Origin: Helicobacter macacae MIT 99-5501
GTDB taxonomy: Bacteria > Campylobacterota > Campylobacteria > Campylobacterales > Helicobacteraceae
Length of the DNA stretch: 64,000 bases
Assembly (NCBI RefSeq): GCF_000507845.1
Contig: NZ_KI669455.1
Span: forward strand, 315,441 to 379,440
Direction: 5' to 3'
Shown: positions 9,101-17,248 of the stretch, piece by piece
How the letters are laid out: each line of letters starts with the position of its first letter
Numbering within the stretch: the first letter of the stretch is position 1
Notes under the pieces: model-generated
Database searches by the model: none
Told to the model about the DNA's origin: nothing
The model's input: only the letters and a program-made list of their open reading frames with translations
Program-made: the position numbers and the translations under genes

Positions 9101-9694
9101 CTACTTTTTCCACACAATATGCCCATTGATATTGTGCTTTTCATACACTTCAAGCACTTCTTTTAGAAAGGCAACTAGCCCTTTATCATCATTTTCCTTT
9201 GCCGTTTCAAGCATTTGTATAAACATTTTCTTGCCCGTTTCGGTTTGCTTTAAATTTTTCTTTAAAAAATTATGCCTAGCACACAGCGTTTGCTCATTTT
9301 GCAAAGTCGCTTTACCGCCCAAATCTTTTGGCTTTATGTGGTCTATATGTAGCTCCACGCCCTCTTTTTTACCAAGCCCACAAATCACGCATTTGTAATT
9401 ATCCCTCTCTAAAATCTGCTTTTTCAAAGCGGAGCTAAAATCCTCCAAATCCTCCCTTAAATGCACCATTTCAGGCTCATAGCGATACACACCTTTGGCG
9501 ATTTTTTGCAAATACCCTTTTTGGTGCAAACTCCTTATGCCTCTATCAGGGTCGCGAAACACCTTACCCGTTCGTTTTTGCCACTCATTTGTTACCCAAT
9601 CCACAACTTCAGGGTGCGAAATGTCGCGCTTAGGATTTGCCTTAAAAAATTCCATTATCAAATCAAGCTGTGAAATGTGCTTTTTATCACTCAT
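9101..9694 (-). CDS. HNH-family restriction endonuclease (type II)
   Basis: A 197-residue nuclease. Residues 1-75 form a winged-helix-like domain (DISHPEVVDWV..RDPDRGIRSLHQKGYLQKIAKGVYRY), and residues 100-142 an HNH/beta-beta-alpha-metal domain: zinc-binding CVIC (102-105), HIDH (116-119) and N133 with C138 and H141. This layout is found in several type II enzymes that pair with beta-class methyltransferases. The upstream methyltransferase gene overlaps it by one base (TAATG), so the pair is translationally coupled and forms one restriction-modification system. Target sequence cannot be predicted. A solitary homing-type HNH protein is less likely because of the coupling. Confidence 0.85.
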   Translation of the reverse strand: MSDKKHISQLDLIMEFFKANPKRDISHPEVVDWVTNEWQKRTGKVFRDPDRGIRSLHQKGYLQKIAKGVYRYEPEMVHLREDLEDFSSALKKQILERDNYKCVICGLGKKEGVELHIDHIKPKDLGGKATLQNEQTLCARHNFLKKNLKQTETGKKMFIQMLETAKENDDKGLVAFLKEVLEVYEKHNINGHIVWKK

Positions 9695-10578
9695 TAAAAC
9701 AATCCTTTTTCTTTTTGAATCGTTTGCAAAAAGCGATTTTTGGCAAGTTCGCAGTAGCTTTTGTCTATCTCGATTCCTACAAATGCGCGTTTGTTGAGGT
9801 AGCTTTCTATCATAGTTGTGCCAGAGCCACTAAATGGGTCGCAAATGACATCACCTACAAAAGAAAAAAGCTTTATACACCGCTTTGGTAGTTCGCGTGG
9901 GAAAGGCGCGGGGTGTCCTACGCGTTTTTTGGATTCGCCATTAAAACTCCAAAGTCCATTTGTCCAAGCCATAAACTCATCTTTGTTTATATCGCTTATG
10001 CCTTTTTGGGATTTTTTCCACTCGCCTTTATAAAGCACGAGGATTAGCTCCACAGGCGCGATGACATAAGGTGCAGACGCGCTAAGCCAACTCCCCCAAG
10101 CCGTGCGGCGCGAGATATTGCCCTCATTCCACACGATTGTGCTGTGGTATTTCCACCCGATTTTTTTGGCAAGATTTGTCAAATCCGCGCCCACGCTTTG
10201 CTGTCCGCCTTTGTTTTTATCAAGCGGGATATTAAGGCAAAATCTACCACCATCTTTTGCCCAAAGATAACAATTTTTAAGCCATTTTTCACAAAAAGCC
10301 AAATAAACCTCATACTCGCCCCTATCGTCATTTGAGTTATATTCTATACCGACATTATAGGGTGGGGAAGTGATAATTAAATCAAGGCTTTGCGGAACTA
10401 AAAGTGAGCGTCTAAGCACAGAACTCTCATACAGAGCGATATTTTTGTGGTTAAAAAATGGCGTTAGTTTCTGTGGCTTTGTTTTTTTTAAATTCGTTGA
10501 TTTTATTTTTTTTGCAACCACTACCGAATCTGTGCTAGATTCGATAACATTGCTATTTGTGTGTGAAACCAAAGTCAT
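9694..10578 (-). CDS. DNA methyltransferase, beta class (N4-cytosine or N6-adenine)
   Basis: This 294-residue enzyme modifies the site cut by the adjacent HNH nuclease, using S-adenosylmethionine. Motif IV TSPPYNVG is at residues 70-77 and the SAM-binding motif I (DPFSGSGTT) at 247-255, giving the beta-class order (IV, target recognition region, I). TSPPY is commoner in N4-cytosine enzymes than N6-adenine ones, but the base cannot be settled here. An N-terminal stretch of about 45 residues is Lys/Thr/Ser-rich and precedes the conserved part (NIALYESSVLRRSLL). It is the first gene of the pair; the nuclease follows with a one-base overlap, an order that lets modification precede restriction. 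Confidence 0.9.
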   Translation of the reverse strand: MTLVSHTNSNVIESSTDSVVVAKKIKSTNLKKTKPQKLTPFFNHKNIALYESSVLRRSLLVPQSLDLIITSPPYNVGIEYNSNDDRGEYEVYLAFCEKWLKNCYLWAKDGGRFCLNIPLDKNKGGQQSVGADLTNLAKKIGWKYHSTIVWNEGNISRRTAWGSWLSASAPYVIAPVELILVLYKGEWKKSQKGISDINKDEFMAWTNGLWSFNGESKKRVGHPAPFPRELPKRCIKLFSFVGDVICDPFSGSGTTMIESYLNKRAFVGIEIDKSYCELAKNRFLQTIQKEKGLF

Positions 10579-10684
10579 TTACGCCCTTTTAGATATTTTG
10601 CGTAATTATACTAGATTTCCCTATATTTGTTTTTGTCAAATGACTAAATCCCTTTTGTCGCCACTTTAGCAAAATCTATTTATT

Positions 10685-12007
10685 CTAAGCATTTAGCGCG
10701 ATTTTTTGTGTGGCATTTGTGTGCTTTGATTTTGTATTTAGTCTATGTTGCCCTTGCTTATAAACCTCCCTAAATTCACTGCCAAGCAGGCAATTCTCCA
10801 AACTGCGCTGTGAAAATAAAAACCGCCCATCGCAGACAAATCCTAGCTCCTCCCAATCCACATTATTTAGCATTTCACACAGCTTTTGCAAATCTGCCAA
10901 ATCCACCTTAAAGCGCGGGAAAACCGCTAGCACAGAGCCATCATAAGCCTTGCAATGGTGCAAGAAAAAGGGCTTTTTATTGCGCGTTTTAGCATTTACA
11001 TAGATTCGCGCTTCATCGCTTTTGTGGTAGTCGCGCCCCCATTCCCACCAATTATTTTCATCAAATTTTTTGATTTTGCGCTTCAAAAGCTGCGGTTTAA
11101 AGCCTTGCAAATACGCGCTATCTTTGCCAAATTCGCCATAAATCATCTTTTTTGTTTTGCCACTTTTTGCGCTGTGGGAGCACACAAACTCCACATTGCC
11201 AAACTCATCATTTGCATAGATTTTATCCGCACCACTCACCGCGCCCACCTTGACAAAAAATAGCGCGTTAAATGGAATTGTGTAGCGATTTTTAGTTAGC
11301 ATTAGCTGTCCATTGACACAGCTAAAATTACGCGCTAGATTTACTTTGCGCGAAAAGTCGCCCTTCTCAAACCGCCAAATCACACAATTTGGCTGTGCTT
11401 TATCAAAAATCCTTTTGTCCCCCAGCTCAACAAAGTCCGTGATACTGCCTTGTGCGAAAAGAAACTCATTTAGTTTCACACTCGCCGTGCTTTTTAAGAA
11501 ATCGCGTGGCGTGATGAAAATAAGCTCACCGTGCTCTTTTAGGTGCAACACGCATTTGTAAATAAAAAAGAGATAGAGATTGGTTCGCATATCAAATATC
11601 GCGCTAAATGGCTTTAGCAGGGCTTTTGTCGAATCAAGTATGTCTTGGTAGCGCACATAAGGCGGATTGCCGATAATGGTGTCAAATTTCTCACTCACGG
11701 GGTAGCTAAAAAAGTCTATGTTTAAGAGTTTATTTTGCGTTTTAAAATCTAGATTCGCGACTTGCTTAAGCGCGTTTGTGTCAATCTCTATGCCGACTTT
11801 GTTGCTTGGCAGATTTTGCCAAAACGCCCCATTGCCACAGCTTGGCTCTAAAAATCGCGGATTTTGCTCGCGCTTCACGCTTCGCACAAGACTAAGCATA
11901 TCGCTAACGATATGTTGCGGGGTAAAAACCTGCCCTAAATGCGTAATGTCAAGCTCTAAATCACGATTCACAAAAATACCTTTTGTATGATAGATATGCG
12001 TCTGCAC
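10685..12007 (-). CDS. DNA adenine-N6 methyltransferase, gamma class (TaqI-like)
   Basis: A 440-residue methyltransferase. Motif I is LEPSCGNGAFW (53-63), motif IV is IIGNPPYVRY (111-120), giving gamma-class order; NPPY indicates N6-adenine methylation. The HLGQVFTPQHIVSDML segment before motif I is typical of Eco57I/TaqI-like enzymes. The C-terminal half should hold the target-recognition domain. The ATG at 12007 lies inside the end of the upstream nuclease gene, giving a 47-base overlap; a GTG within the first 15 codons (VNRDLELD) is an alternative start that would shorten the overlap. It pairs with that nuclease as a second restriction-modification system, 106 bases from the first. Confidence 0.9.
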   Translation of the reverse strand: MQTHIYHTKGIFVNRDLELDITHLGQVFTPQHIVSDMLSLVRSVKREQNPRFLEPSCGNGAFWQNLPSNKVGIEIDTNALKQVANLDFKTQNKLLNIDFFSYPVSEKFDTIIGNPPYVRYQDILDSTKALLKPFSAIFDMRTNLYLFFIYKCVLHLKEHGELIFITPRDFLKSTASVKLNEFLFAQGSITDFVELGDKRIFDKAQPNCVIWRFEKGDFSRKVNLARNFSCVNGQLMLTKNRYTIPFNALFFVKVGAVSGADKIYANDEFGNVEFVCSHSAKSGKTKKMIYGEFGKDSAYLQGFKPQLLKRKIKKFDENNWWEWGRDYHKSDEARIYVNAKTRNKKPFFLHHCKAYDGSVLAVFPRFKVDLADLQKLCEMLNNVDWEELGFVCDGRFLFSQRSLENCLLGSEFREVYKQGQHRLNTKSKHTNATQKIALNA

Positions 12008-12581
12008 GGAGTTTTAGCGACTTTTCAAATGTGCCTAGCAAAAAGTCCTTTGCCTCATTAAAATCGCGCTGTATTATCTCACGATTCGCCTCCCATTTTG
12101 CCTGAAATGGCAAATTATTGCCATTTGGGATAATGTGCCTTAGGCTCTTTAGTGAGGTGGCAAAAATATCACGCGAATCCTCTTTATTTACAATGAGAAA
12201 GTAATAATCTTTGGAATTTTCTTGCAGATTTTCGCGTAATGTGCGAAAGTAAGTCTCCCAATCCACACCATTGCTAAAAGGCGGAATCTGCCCCGTAAGC
12301 GCGTAGTAGATTCCAAGTTTGCAGTTGAGATTATCCGTTGTTTGCGTGGTGCTTACCTTGATATTGACAGGATAAAACGCACCCTCCACCTCAAAACTAA
12401 AATCCACCCAATCGCGCATATTAGGGCGATTTATCGCAAAGTTTGCTTCTAGCAGATTAAAAATCTCATCTTCGTTAAATGCAGAATTTATGCGCCCATC
12501 TCGGCTACTTCTGCTTAAATGTAGATTTTGTCTTTGCAAAAACGCAACCATTTCACAAAGTAATTTTGGCAACTCTTGCAT
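11961..12581 (-). CDS. Probable type II restriction endonuclease, PD-(D/E)XK fold
   Basis: A 206-residue protein lying directly upstream of, and overlapping, the gamma-class methyltransferase. The stretch EDEIFNLLEANF..WVDFSFEVEGAFYPVNIKVST fits the PD-(D/E)XK core: an upstream acidic helix, D60 and N73-x-K75, in an arrangement reminiscent of EcoRV (PDFTLY..IAIDIKTT). The second acidic position is Asn here, which is tolerated in some members. No close named homologue is recognised, and the assignment rests on this motif plus the gene pairing. The start at 12581 sits 12 bases after the maf stop, so it may be transcribed with maf. Nothing seen suggests truncation. Confidence 0.7.
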   Translation of the reverse strand: MQELPKLLCEMVAFLQRQNLHLSRSSRDGRINSAFNEDEIFNLLEANFAINRPNMRDWVDFSFEVEGAFYPVNIKVSTTQTTDNLNCKLGIYYALTGQIPPFSNGVDWETYFRTLRENLQENSKDYYFLIVNKEDSRDIFATSLKSLRHIIPNGNNLPFQAKWEANREIIQRDFNEAKDFLLGTFEKSLKLRADAYLSYKRYFCES

Positions 12582-12593
12582 ATAGCCCTTGAG

Positions 12594-14546
12594 CTAGTTT
12601 TGATACTTTGAGGCGAGCATTTTATAGCGCAGTAGCATTTTATCAAACGCATTTTGGATACTATCTTTTGCTTCATCAAAAAACGCGCTAATGTCATTAT
12701 GCGGCAAATGCAGTGCCGCTATCATTAGATTTTGGCAGATATGGGCTAGACTTCCCTCAAAGAGAATCCCAACAAATGGCGAGTTTATCGACTTTTTGGC
12801 GTTTATGGCAAATATCATATCCACCCACTGAAATAGCTCTTGTTTGGTGGTAATAGTGGTGTTTAGAGCGTTTGAAAGTTTGGATTTAAACTCCTGTATT
12901 TCTTGTAGATAAAAATCCTCCCTAAAATCGCTAAAAATAAGTTTTTTATCCTCTTTGAAATAGCCCTTTATCTGCTTTACAAATGTTGATTTTTTATTTT
13001 TTTTCAAGCTAAATTCACTTATCTTGCTAGGACGCGCACCCTCTATATAAGCACCCTCACCTAGATTTAGCACCATTTTTGGCTTTAGGGTTTTTATCGC
13101 GTTTGTTATCATTTGGCTTGATAGCAAAAAGATTGAGTCGCTATACACTTCGTGGTCGAAGTTCCCTCGCACGCGCAAAGCATTACTAGGTAAGTTTGTA
13201 TCCTCATCGCCATAAGCGGAGTTGCTAGCGTGCTTAGTCCTCCCCTTTATGTAGCCACAATCAAGCCCACACATAAGCACTTCATTCCCTAGCTGACAAG
13301 CAAGTGCAAATCCCGCATTTCCCACAAATGGAGCGCAAAACTCCATAACAAAAGGGCTTTTAAACATATACCCGCTGGCACTTCCCCCACGCATAAATAG
13401 ATATTTTTCACTTGCTAGATTTAGCGCACTAGGATTTACCATATTTCCACACAGCAAAGGGGTTTTGCCAAGTATTGGGGAGAGATATTTTTCTAGATAA
13501 TCCACGCGTTCAATTTCGATTTGGAAATCTGGCTCTATTCCCGCTTCTTTTAGTGGTTTTATCGCTGTCCCACAGCTAAAAATTATCATATTTGCTTGAT
13601 TTTCGCGCAAAAACTCCAAGCTAGAATCTAGGCTAGCACCATTTCCTACCACGCAAATAGGCATATCCACGCGCTTAGGATTTACAAGAAATAGATTTTG
13701 CTTTTCTTTGCGACTTTTTGGTTTGGCGATATTTTTTAGCGTGTTTTCTATGCCTATCATCTCATCTTCAAAGCTCCCCCAACCTCGCGCATTGCTAGCG
13801 TATTCTTCATTTACGATTTGCATAGCTGATTCTATTTTTGGGCTTTTGTAGAGATTGATTTGTGCGCGCAAGAAATTATTTGTGATTTTTTGGCGAGCAA
13901 AAAAGTTGCGGATAAAAAAGCGATTTACCAAGTCTTTGACAAAAAGATAGCACGCTCCATCACTTACGCGACTAAAAAGTCTAGGATAATCCACGAAGTA
14001 GCAACTCACGCGGAACATATCAAGGTTTTCTTCAAAAATCAAAAGTGAGTGAAAAAACACTCCCCTCTCAATGATAAACTCCAAAAACATTCCACCAAGT
14101 AGCCCAAAAATGCAAGTTGAGGGCATAAAATCTTTGCTTAAAAAATACTCTTTGATTCCATCGTGCTTAAATAATAGCTCTATAAAATCATTGCACGCTT
14201 GCCCTGTGATAGGGAATTTGCTCGTATCCATTTTGTCCAAAAAAATGCCATTAGAGTGAATCGTCCATTTATCATTTTTGAGTGGAGAGAGGCTTAGGGC
14301 TTCATTTACGCTTACCATAGTGGAGAGAGAATCAGCCAATGGATATGAAAGCTCGCTAGTGGCGAGGTTTATGATATTTAAGCCCTGCTTATTTATGAGG
14401 AGGTTATATTCTGTGGGGGGCTCTTTTAGTGCGTCAAAAAGCTCGGGCGAGGTTTTTTGGAAATACTCCATATTTTTTGCAAAACGCACGGATATTTCTT
14501 TTTGTATCGCTTCGTAGTCATTGGATTTTAGCACTTCAAGCAACAT
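12594..14546 (-). CDS. Maf-type flagellin glycosylation protein (DUF115)
   Basis: Maf (motility-associated factor) proteins of Campylobacter, Helicobacter and Aeromonas transfer nonulosonic acids such as pseudaminic acid to flagellin in the cytoplasm, a step needed for filament assembly. The 650-residue protein has the central DUF115/MptE-like domain: PICVVGNGASLDSSLEFL, IFSCGTAIKPLKEAGIEPDF, GNAGFALACQLG and MCGLDCGYIKG with the KHASNSAYG segment. Length matches the family. It is followed by two restriction-modification systems on the same strand with a 12-base gap; this is probably an insertion point rather than a functional link. Maf proteins often occur as several paralogues per genome; only one is in this window. 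Confidence 0.88.
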   Translation of the reverse strand: MLLEVLKSNDYEAIQKEISVRFAKNMEYFQKTSPELFDALKEPPTEYNLLINKQGLNIINLATSELSYPLADSLSTMVSVNEALSLSPLKNDKWTIHSNGIFLDKMDTSKFPITGQACNDFIELLFKHDGIKEYFLSKDFMPSTCIFGLLGGMFLEFIIERGVFFHSLLIFEENLDMFRVSCYFVDYPRLFSRVSDGACYLFVKDLVNRFFIRNFFARQKITNNFLRAQINLYKSPKIESAMQIVNEEYASNARGWGSFEDEMIGIENTLKNIAKPKSRKEKQNLFLVNPKRVDMPICVVGNGASLDSSLEFLRENQANMIIFSCGTAIKPLKEAGIEPDFQIEIERVDYLEKYLSPILGKTPLLCGNMVNPSALNLASEKYLFMRGGSASGYMFKSPFVMEFCAPFVGNAGFALACQLGNEVLMCGLDCGYIKGRTKHASNSAYGDEDTNLPSNALRVRGNFDHEVYSDSIFLLSSQMITNAIKTLKPKMVLNLGEGAYIEGARPSKISEFSLKKNKKSTFVKQIKGYFKEDKKLIFSDFREDFYLQEIQEFKSKLSNALNTTITTKQELFQWVDMIFAINAKKSINSPFVGILFEGSLAHICQNLMIAALHLPHNDISAFFDEAKDSIQNAFDKMLLRYKMLASKYQN

Positions 14547-14728
14547 TATGACAACCCCTTTTTGGATTTTGTAAGTAGATTTTTGCTAGTTAGCCAAGCC
14601 TAATCGCCATAGCCAAAAGCCTTTAACCAAATGCCTAATATTGTAGCGTAGAATCAATAATACGCAATCGCTAAATAAGCACATAAGCAATTTGTGATTT
14701 TAGGCACACGCTAGCGATGCAAACTAGA

Positions 14729-15211
14729 TTAAGGCTCAAGTGTGATTGAGGGAAATAGGCGGATAGAAAATCCAGATTCTCCCAAAAGCTCGATATATTC
14801 ATCATTTCCTTGCACCATAAATTTACCGATAAAGTTTTTGATAAAAATCGCCTCAATCCGCTCTGCCTGCATAGAATCACACGCTTTTTTTGTAACCCCT
14901 CCTCCCTCTACTACTATCATTTTGCCACCACCTGCTATTTGAAAGCTAGCAAAAAAATTATTGCACCCCGCTATGCCTGATACGCTACTTCCGTTGAAAA
15001 CTAGATATGCGTTTTCTATGTCGTTTGGAATAATGATTTCATACTCTCCTACTCGCATAGAGTCTATTTCCCATTTTTTTTGCGATATGAGTGAGTAGGC
15101 ATTTATCCCTAGTATGCTTTGATAAGCCTCTGCATTTATCACGCATAGCACTAATGCACCTAAAGCGCATAGAGCGATTTTGCAAGGGATTTTTAATATC
15201 GCTAGGCACAT
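14729..15211 (-). CDS. Secreted META-domain (HslJ-like) protein
   Basis: A 160-residue protein with an N-terminal signal segment (hydrophobic residues about 8-28, CKIALCALGALVLCVINAEA) and one META domain: KKWEIDSMRVG.., a beta stretch, then SGIAGCNNFFASFQI and VTKKACDSMQAERIEAIF. The AGCN and (K)AC..E signatures are those of the META/HslJ family, found in periplasmic or outer-membrane-associated proteins and linked in E. coli to novobiocin resistance and heat shock. The role here is unknown. It ends the run 19.0-14.7 kb on the minus strand, 17 bases after the preceding membrane-protein gene, so probably shares its transcript. Confidence 0.8.
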   Translation of the reverse strand: MCLAILKIPCKIALCALGALVLCVINAEAYQSILGINAYSLISQKKWEIDSMRVGEYEIIIPNDIENAYLVFNGSSVSGIAGCNNFFASFQIAGGGKMIVVEGGGVTKKACDSMQAERIEAIFIKNFIGKFMVQGNDEYIELLGESGFSIRLFPSITLEP

Positions 15212-15228
15212 ATCATCTCCTTATAAGT

Positions 15229-15948
15229 CTAAAATCCAAATATAAAAGCCACACTACCTAGCCAAGAGTGCCACACTAGCTCGCCCACACAAAGCAAATA
15301 TGCCAAAATCGTAGCCACACAAAGGGTGAGTGAAAAAAGTAGATTCCACCAAACGATTTTGGGTATGGAGTGATATATGTTGCGGACAAAACCACGCTTG
15401 CTATGATTTTTTAGCGCGAAAAACACCATATCAAAAAGCGCGAAAAACAAAAATACATAGCACACGCGCTTAGCATAGATAAAAATCGCCATATAATATG
15501 CCTTTTTGACAAAAACAAGTCGCAACAATTCCAAAAAATCGCTATTTGCGATGCTTAAAAGATTGGCAGGCATATCACTCCAAACACCCAAAAGCAAGAA
15601 GCTAGGATAAGCACACGCCAAATACAGCACAAAAAGCAGAGCATAGTTTTGCAAAATCTTATAGCGCACACTCAAAACCGCACATACAAATAGAGCGCAA
15701 ATCCCCAAAAGATTTGCACCAAATTCCACCACTAACCGCACCAAAGGCACAAAAACAATCATTATATAATTTAGCACAGAGCTAGATTCTGCGACACTTG
15801 AGCTAGAAATATGCTCTATGGAGCTAGGTAGCGCGATAAGCAAAATAACTACATAGCAGGCAAATAAAAGCAAGTCTTTTGCCTTGTAGTTGTTCTCTCG
15901 TGCTTGATGAATGGACTTAAAAAAAGCGGAGTAAAATCTTTTTTTCAA
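15229..15948 (-). CDS. Hypothetical polytopic membrane protein
   Basis: A 239-residue inner-membrane protein with about six hydrophobic segments (around residues 25-45, 60-82, 82-100, 102-122, 150-178 and 195-238) separated by short basic loops; a basic N-terminus (MKKRFYSAFFKSIHQAREN) suggests N-in topology. No catalytic or transport motif is visible and I do not recognise the family. It lies between the META gene (17 bases) and the PilO-like gene (74 bases) in the same direction. Confidence 0.75.
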   Translation of the reverse strand: MKKRFYSAFFKSIHQARENNYKAKDLLLFACYVVILLIALPSSIEHISSSSVAESSSVLNYIMIVFVPLVRLVVEFGANLLGICALFVCAVLSVRYKILQNYALLFVLYLACAYPSFLLLGVWSDMPANLLSIANSDFLELLRLVFVKKAYYMAIFIYAKRVCYVFLFFALFDMVFFALKNHSKRGFVRNIYHSIPKIVWWNLLFSLTLCVATILAYLLCVGELVWHSWLGSVAFIFGF

Positions 15949-16022
15949 AATCTTTGTCCTTATGCTTTGTCTTTGTGTGTCAAGTATGCGCCAAATATGT
16001 GAGATAAACGCACTATTTGGCT

Positions 16023-16658
16023 TTAGTAGCGACTTTGGGCTTTTATCTCTTGGAGGATTGCTTTTGTCTCATCATTTGGTATAAATGTATTTTGTCTCAC
16101 TTCTATGTGCAAAAGAATGTCATAGACTTGAGATTGCATACTGACTTTTTTTATCTGTATGGGGAGGTTTATCACCGCACTTGAGCTAAGAGAGTCAAGC
16201 TTGTCAATGAGCTTCCAAATGTTATCCACGCTTTTTGTTTGTGTTTTAAAAGCAAAGGTTATGCTTCTTGTGCCCTCATTTGGAATCTCACTTTGGCTTA
16301 CTCTGCGCATTTCTTTTATAGTCAAAAATTTCGCAACAAGTGCTTTTGTCTCTGCTTGTGGGTCGGCATTTTGGAGTTTGGATAGAGCGTTTGTGTTGAG
16401 GTTTGCAAAGTCATCAAGTCGCTGTTTTGCTGCGCTATATCCTCTAGCGATTTCCTCATAGATAAGCCTTTCTTTGCGCTCGATAATGTATTGGGATTTA
16501 AAAGATTTCATTGTAGGGAGAATATAGCTACTAAAAAACCACAAAATCCCTATCACATACAATGTCGTAAAGATAAGATTCCTAATAACAAGGTCGGGGC
16601 TAAAGCTTTGTGATATTTCTTGCTTTGATTGCTTGGGAGGGAATTTTTTGGGTGGCAT
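16023..16658 (-). CDS. PilO-like bitopic membrane protein
   Basis: A 211-residue protein with a basic cytoplasmic N-terminus, one transmembrane helix (about residues 28-48, NLIFTTLYVIGILWFFSSYI), a coiled-coil region (SQYIIERKERLIYEEIARGYSAA) and a C-terminal alpha/beta part with no further membrane segment. Topology, length and position after a PilN-like and a PilM-like gene match PilO/GspM, the platform proteins that link the inner-membrane motor of type IV pili or type II secretion to the outer membrane. Direct sequence similarity is weak, so the call rests mainly on the gene set. No secretin, ATPase or pilin gene is in this window. Confidence 0.55.
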   Translation of the reverse strand: MPPKKFPPKQSKQEISQSFSPDLVIRNLIFTTLYVIGILWFFSSYILPTMKSFKSQYIIERKERLIYEEIARGYSAAKQRLDDFANLNTNALSKLQNADPQAETKALVAKFLTIKEMRRVSQSEIPNEGTRSITFAFKTQTKSVDNIWKLIDKLDSLSSSAVINLPIQIKKVSMQSQVYDILLHIEVRQNTFIPNDETKAILQEIKAQSRY

Positions 16659-16678
16659 TTTTATCCTTTATGTCGCGT

Positions 16679-17215
16679 TTATGGGGCGGCTACTTGGGTG
16701 CTTTGGCTTGGCAATGGGACACTTGTGCTAATAGATATAAACTCATACCAGCCATTTGAGAGCGCATAAAAGCTCACATTTGAGCGTCCAAAATTCGCTT
16801 TTAGTGGGTCTTGCAAAGCAAAATAAAAAAACTCTTTAGAAGGGGTTACGCCTTTTAAAGTCAGGGAGTTTTCATCTAGCTCCACAGAATGCAGTGTGAT
16901 TTTATCAGGGATTAGATGAAGCAAGTCTGCTAGCTTATCGCGGCGGATATTGTTTTTATCTGCTCGATTATGCACCAAAGTAGCTTCAAATACAAGTCGC
17001 TCGAAGTATTCATCAGTGAGCCCTATGCGAGCCCGCAAGATTTTTTGATTTTCTCTGTATTCCTCTGTGCGGATATTGGAATTGATGATTTCTTGCTTTA
17101 GAAACATATAAAACGCTACGAGGATAAAAGCAGTAACCAAAAAATAAAACCACCAAATCTTGGTTACTTTGGCGATGATATATTTTATCTTGGGACGGAC
17201 AAAACTAATCCTCAT
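16679..17215 (-). CDS. PilN-like bitopic membrane protein
   Basis: A 178-residue protein: short cytoplasmic N-terminus, one transmembrane helix (about residues 20-41, IWWFYFLVTAFILVAFYMFL), a helical stretch, then a ferredoxin-like region LADLLHLIPDKITLHSVELDENSLTLKGVTPS. The L..LIP..ITL..VEL....L.L.G.T pattern is the hallmark of the PilN/Fimbrial assembly family. It precedes the PilO-like gene by 20 bases and follows the PilM-like gene by 33, the usual M-N-O order. It probably forms a heterodimer with the PilO-like protein in the periplasm. Confidence 0.65.
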   Translation of the reverse strand: MRISFVRPKIKYIIAKVTKIWWFYFLVTAFILVAFYMFLKQEIINSNIRTEEYRENQKILRARIGLTDEYFERLVFEATLVHNRADKNNIRRDKLADLLHLIPDKITLHSVELDENSLTLKGVTPSKEFFYFALQDPLKANFGRSNVSFYALSNGWYEFISISTSVPLPSQSTQVAAP

Positions 17216-17248
17216 TGCTCTTTTCTCCTTAATTCTGCCTTGCTTGGT

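Noticed and set aside
9101..12581. Prophage or integrative element carrying the restriction genes
   Set aside because: No integrase, attachment repeats, phage or transfer genes are present; the block is only two modification systems.
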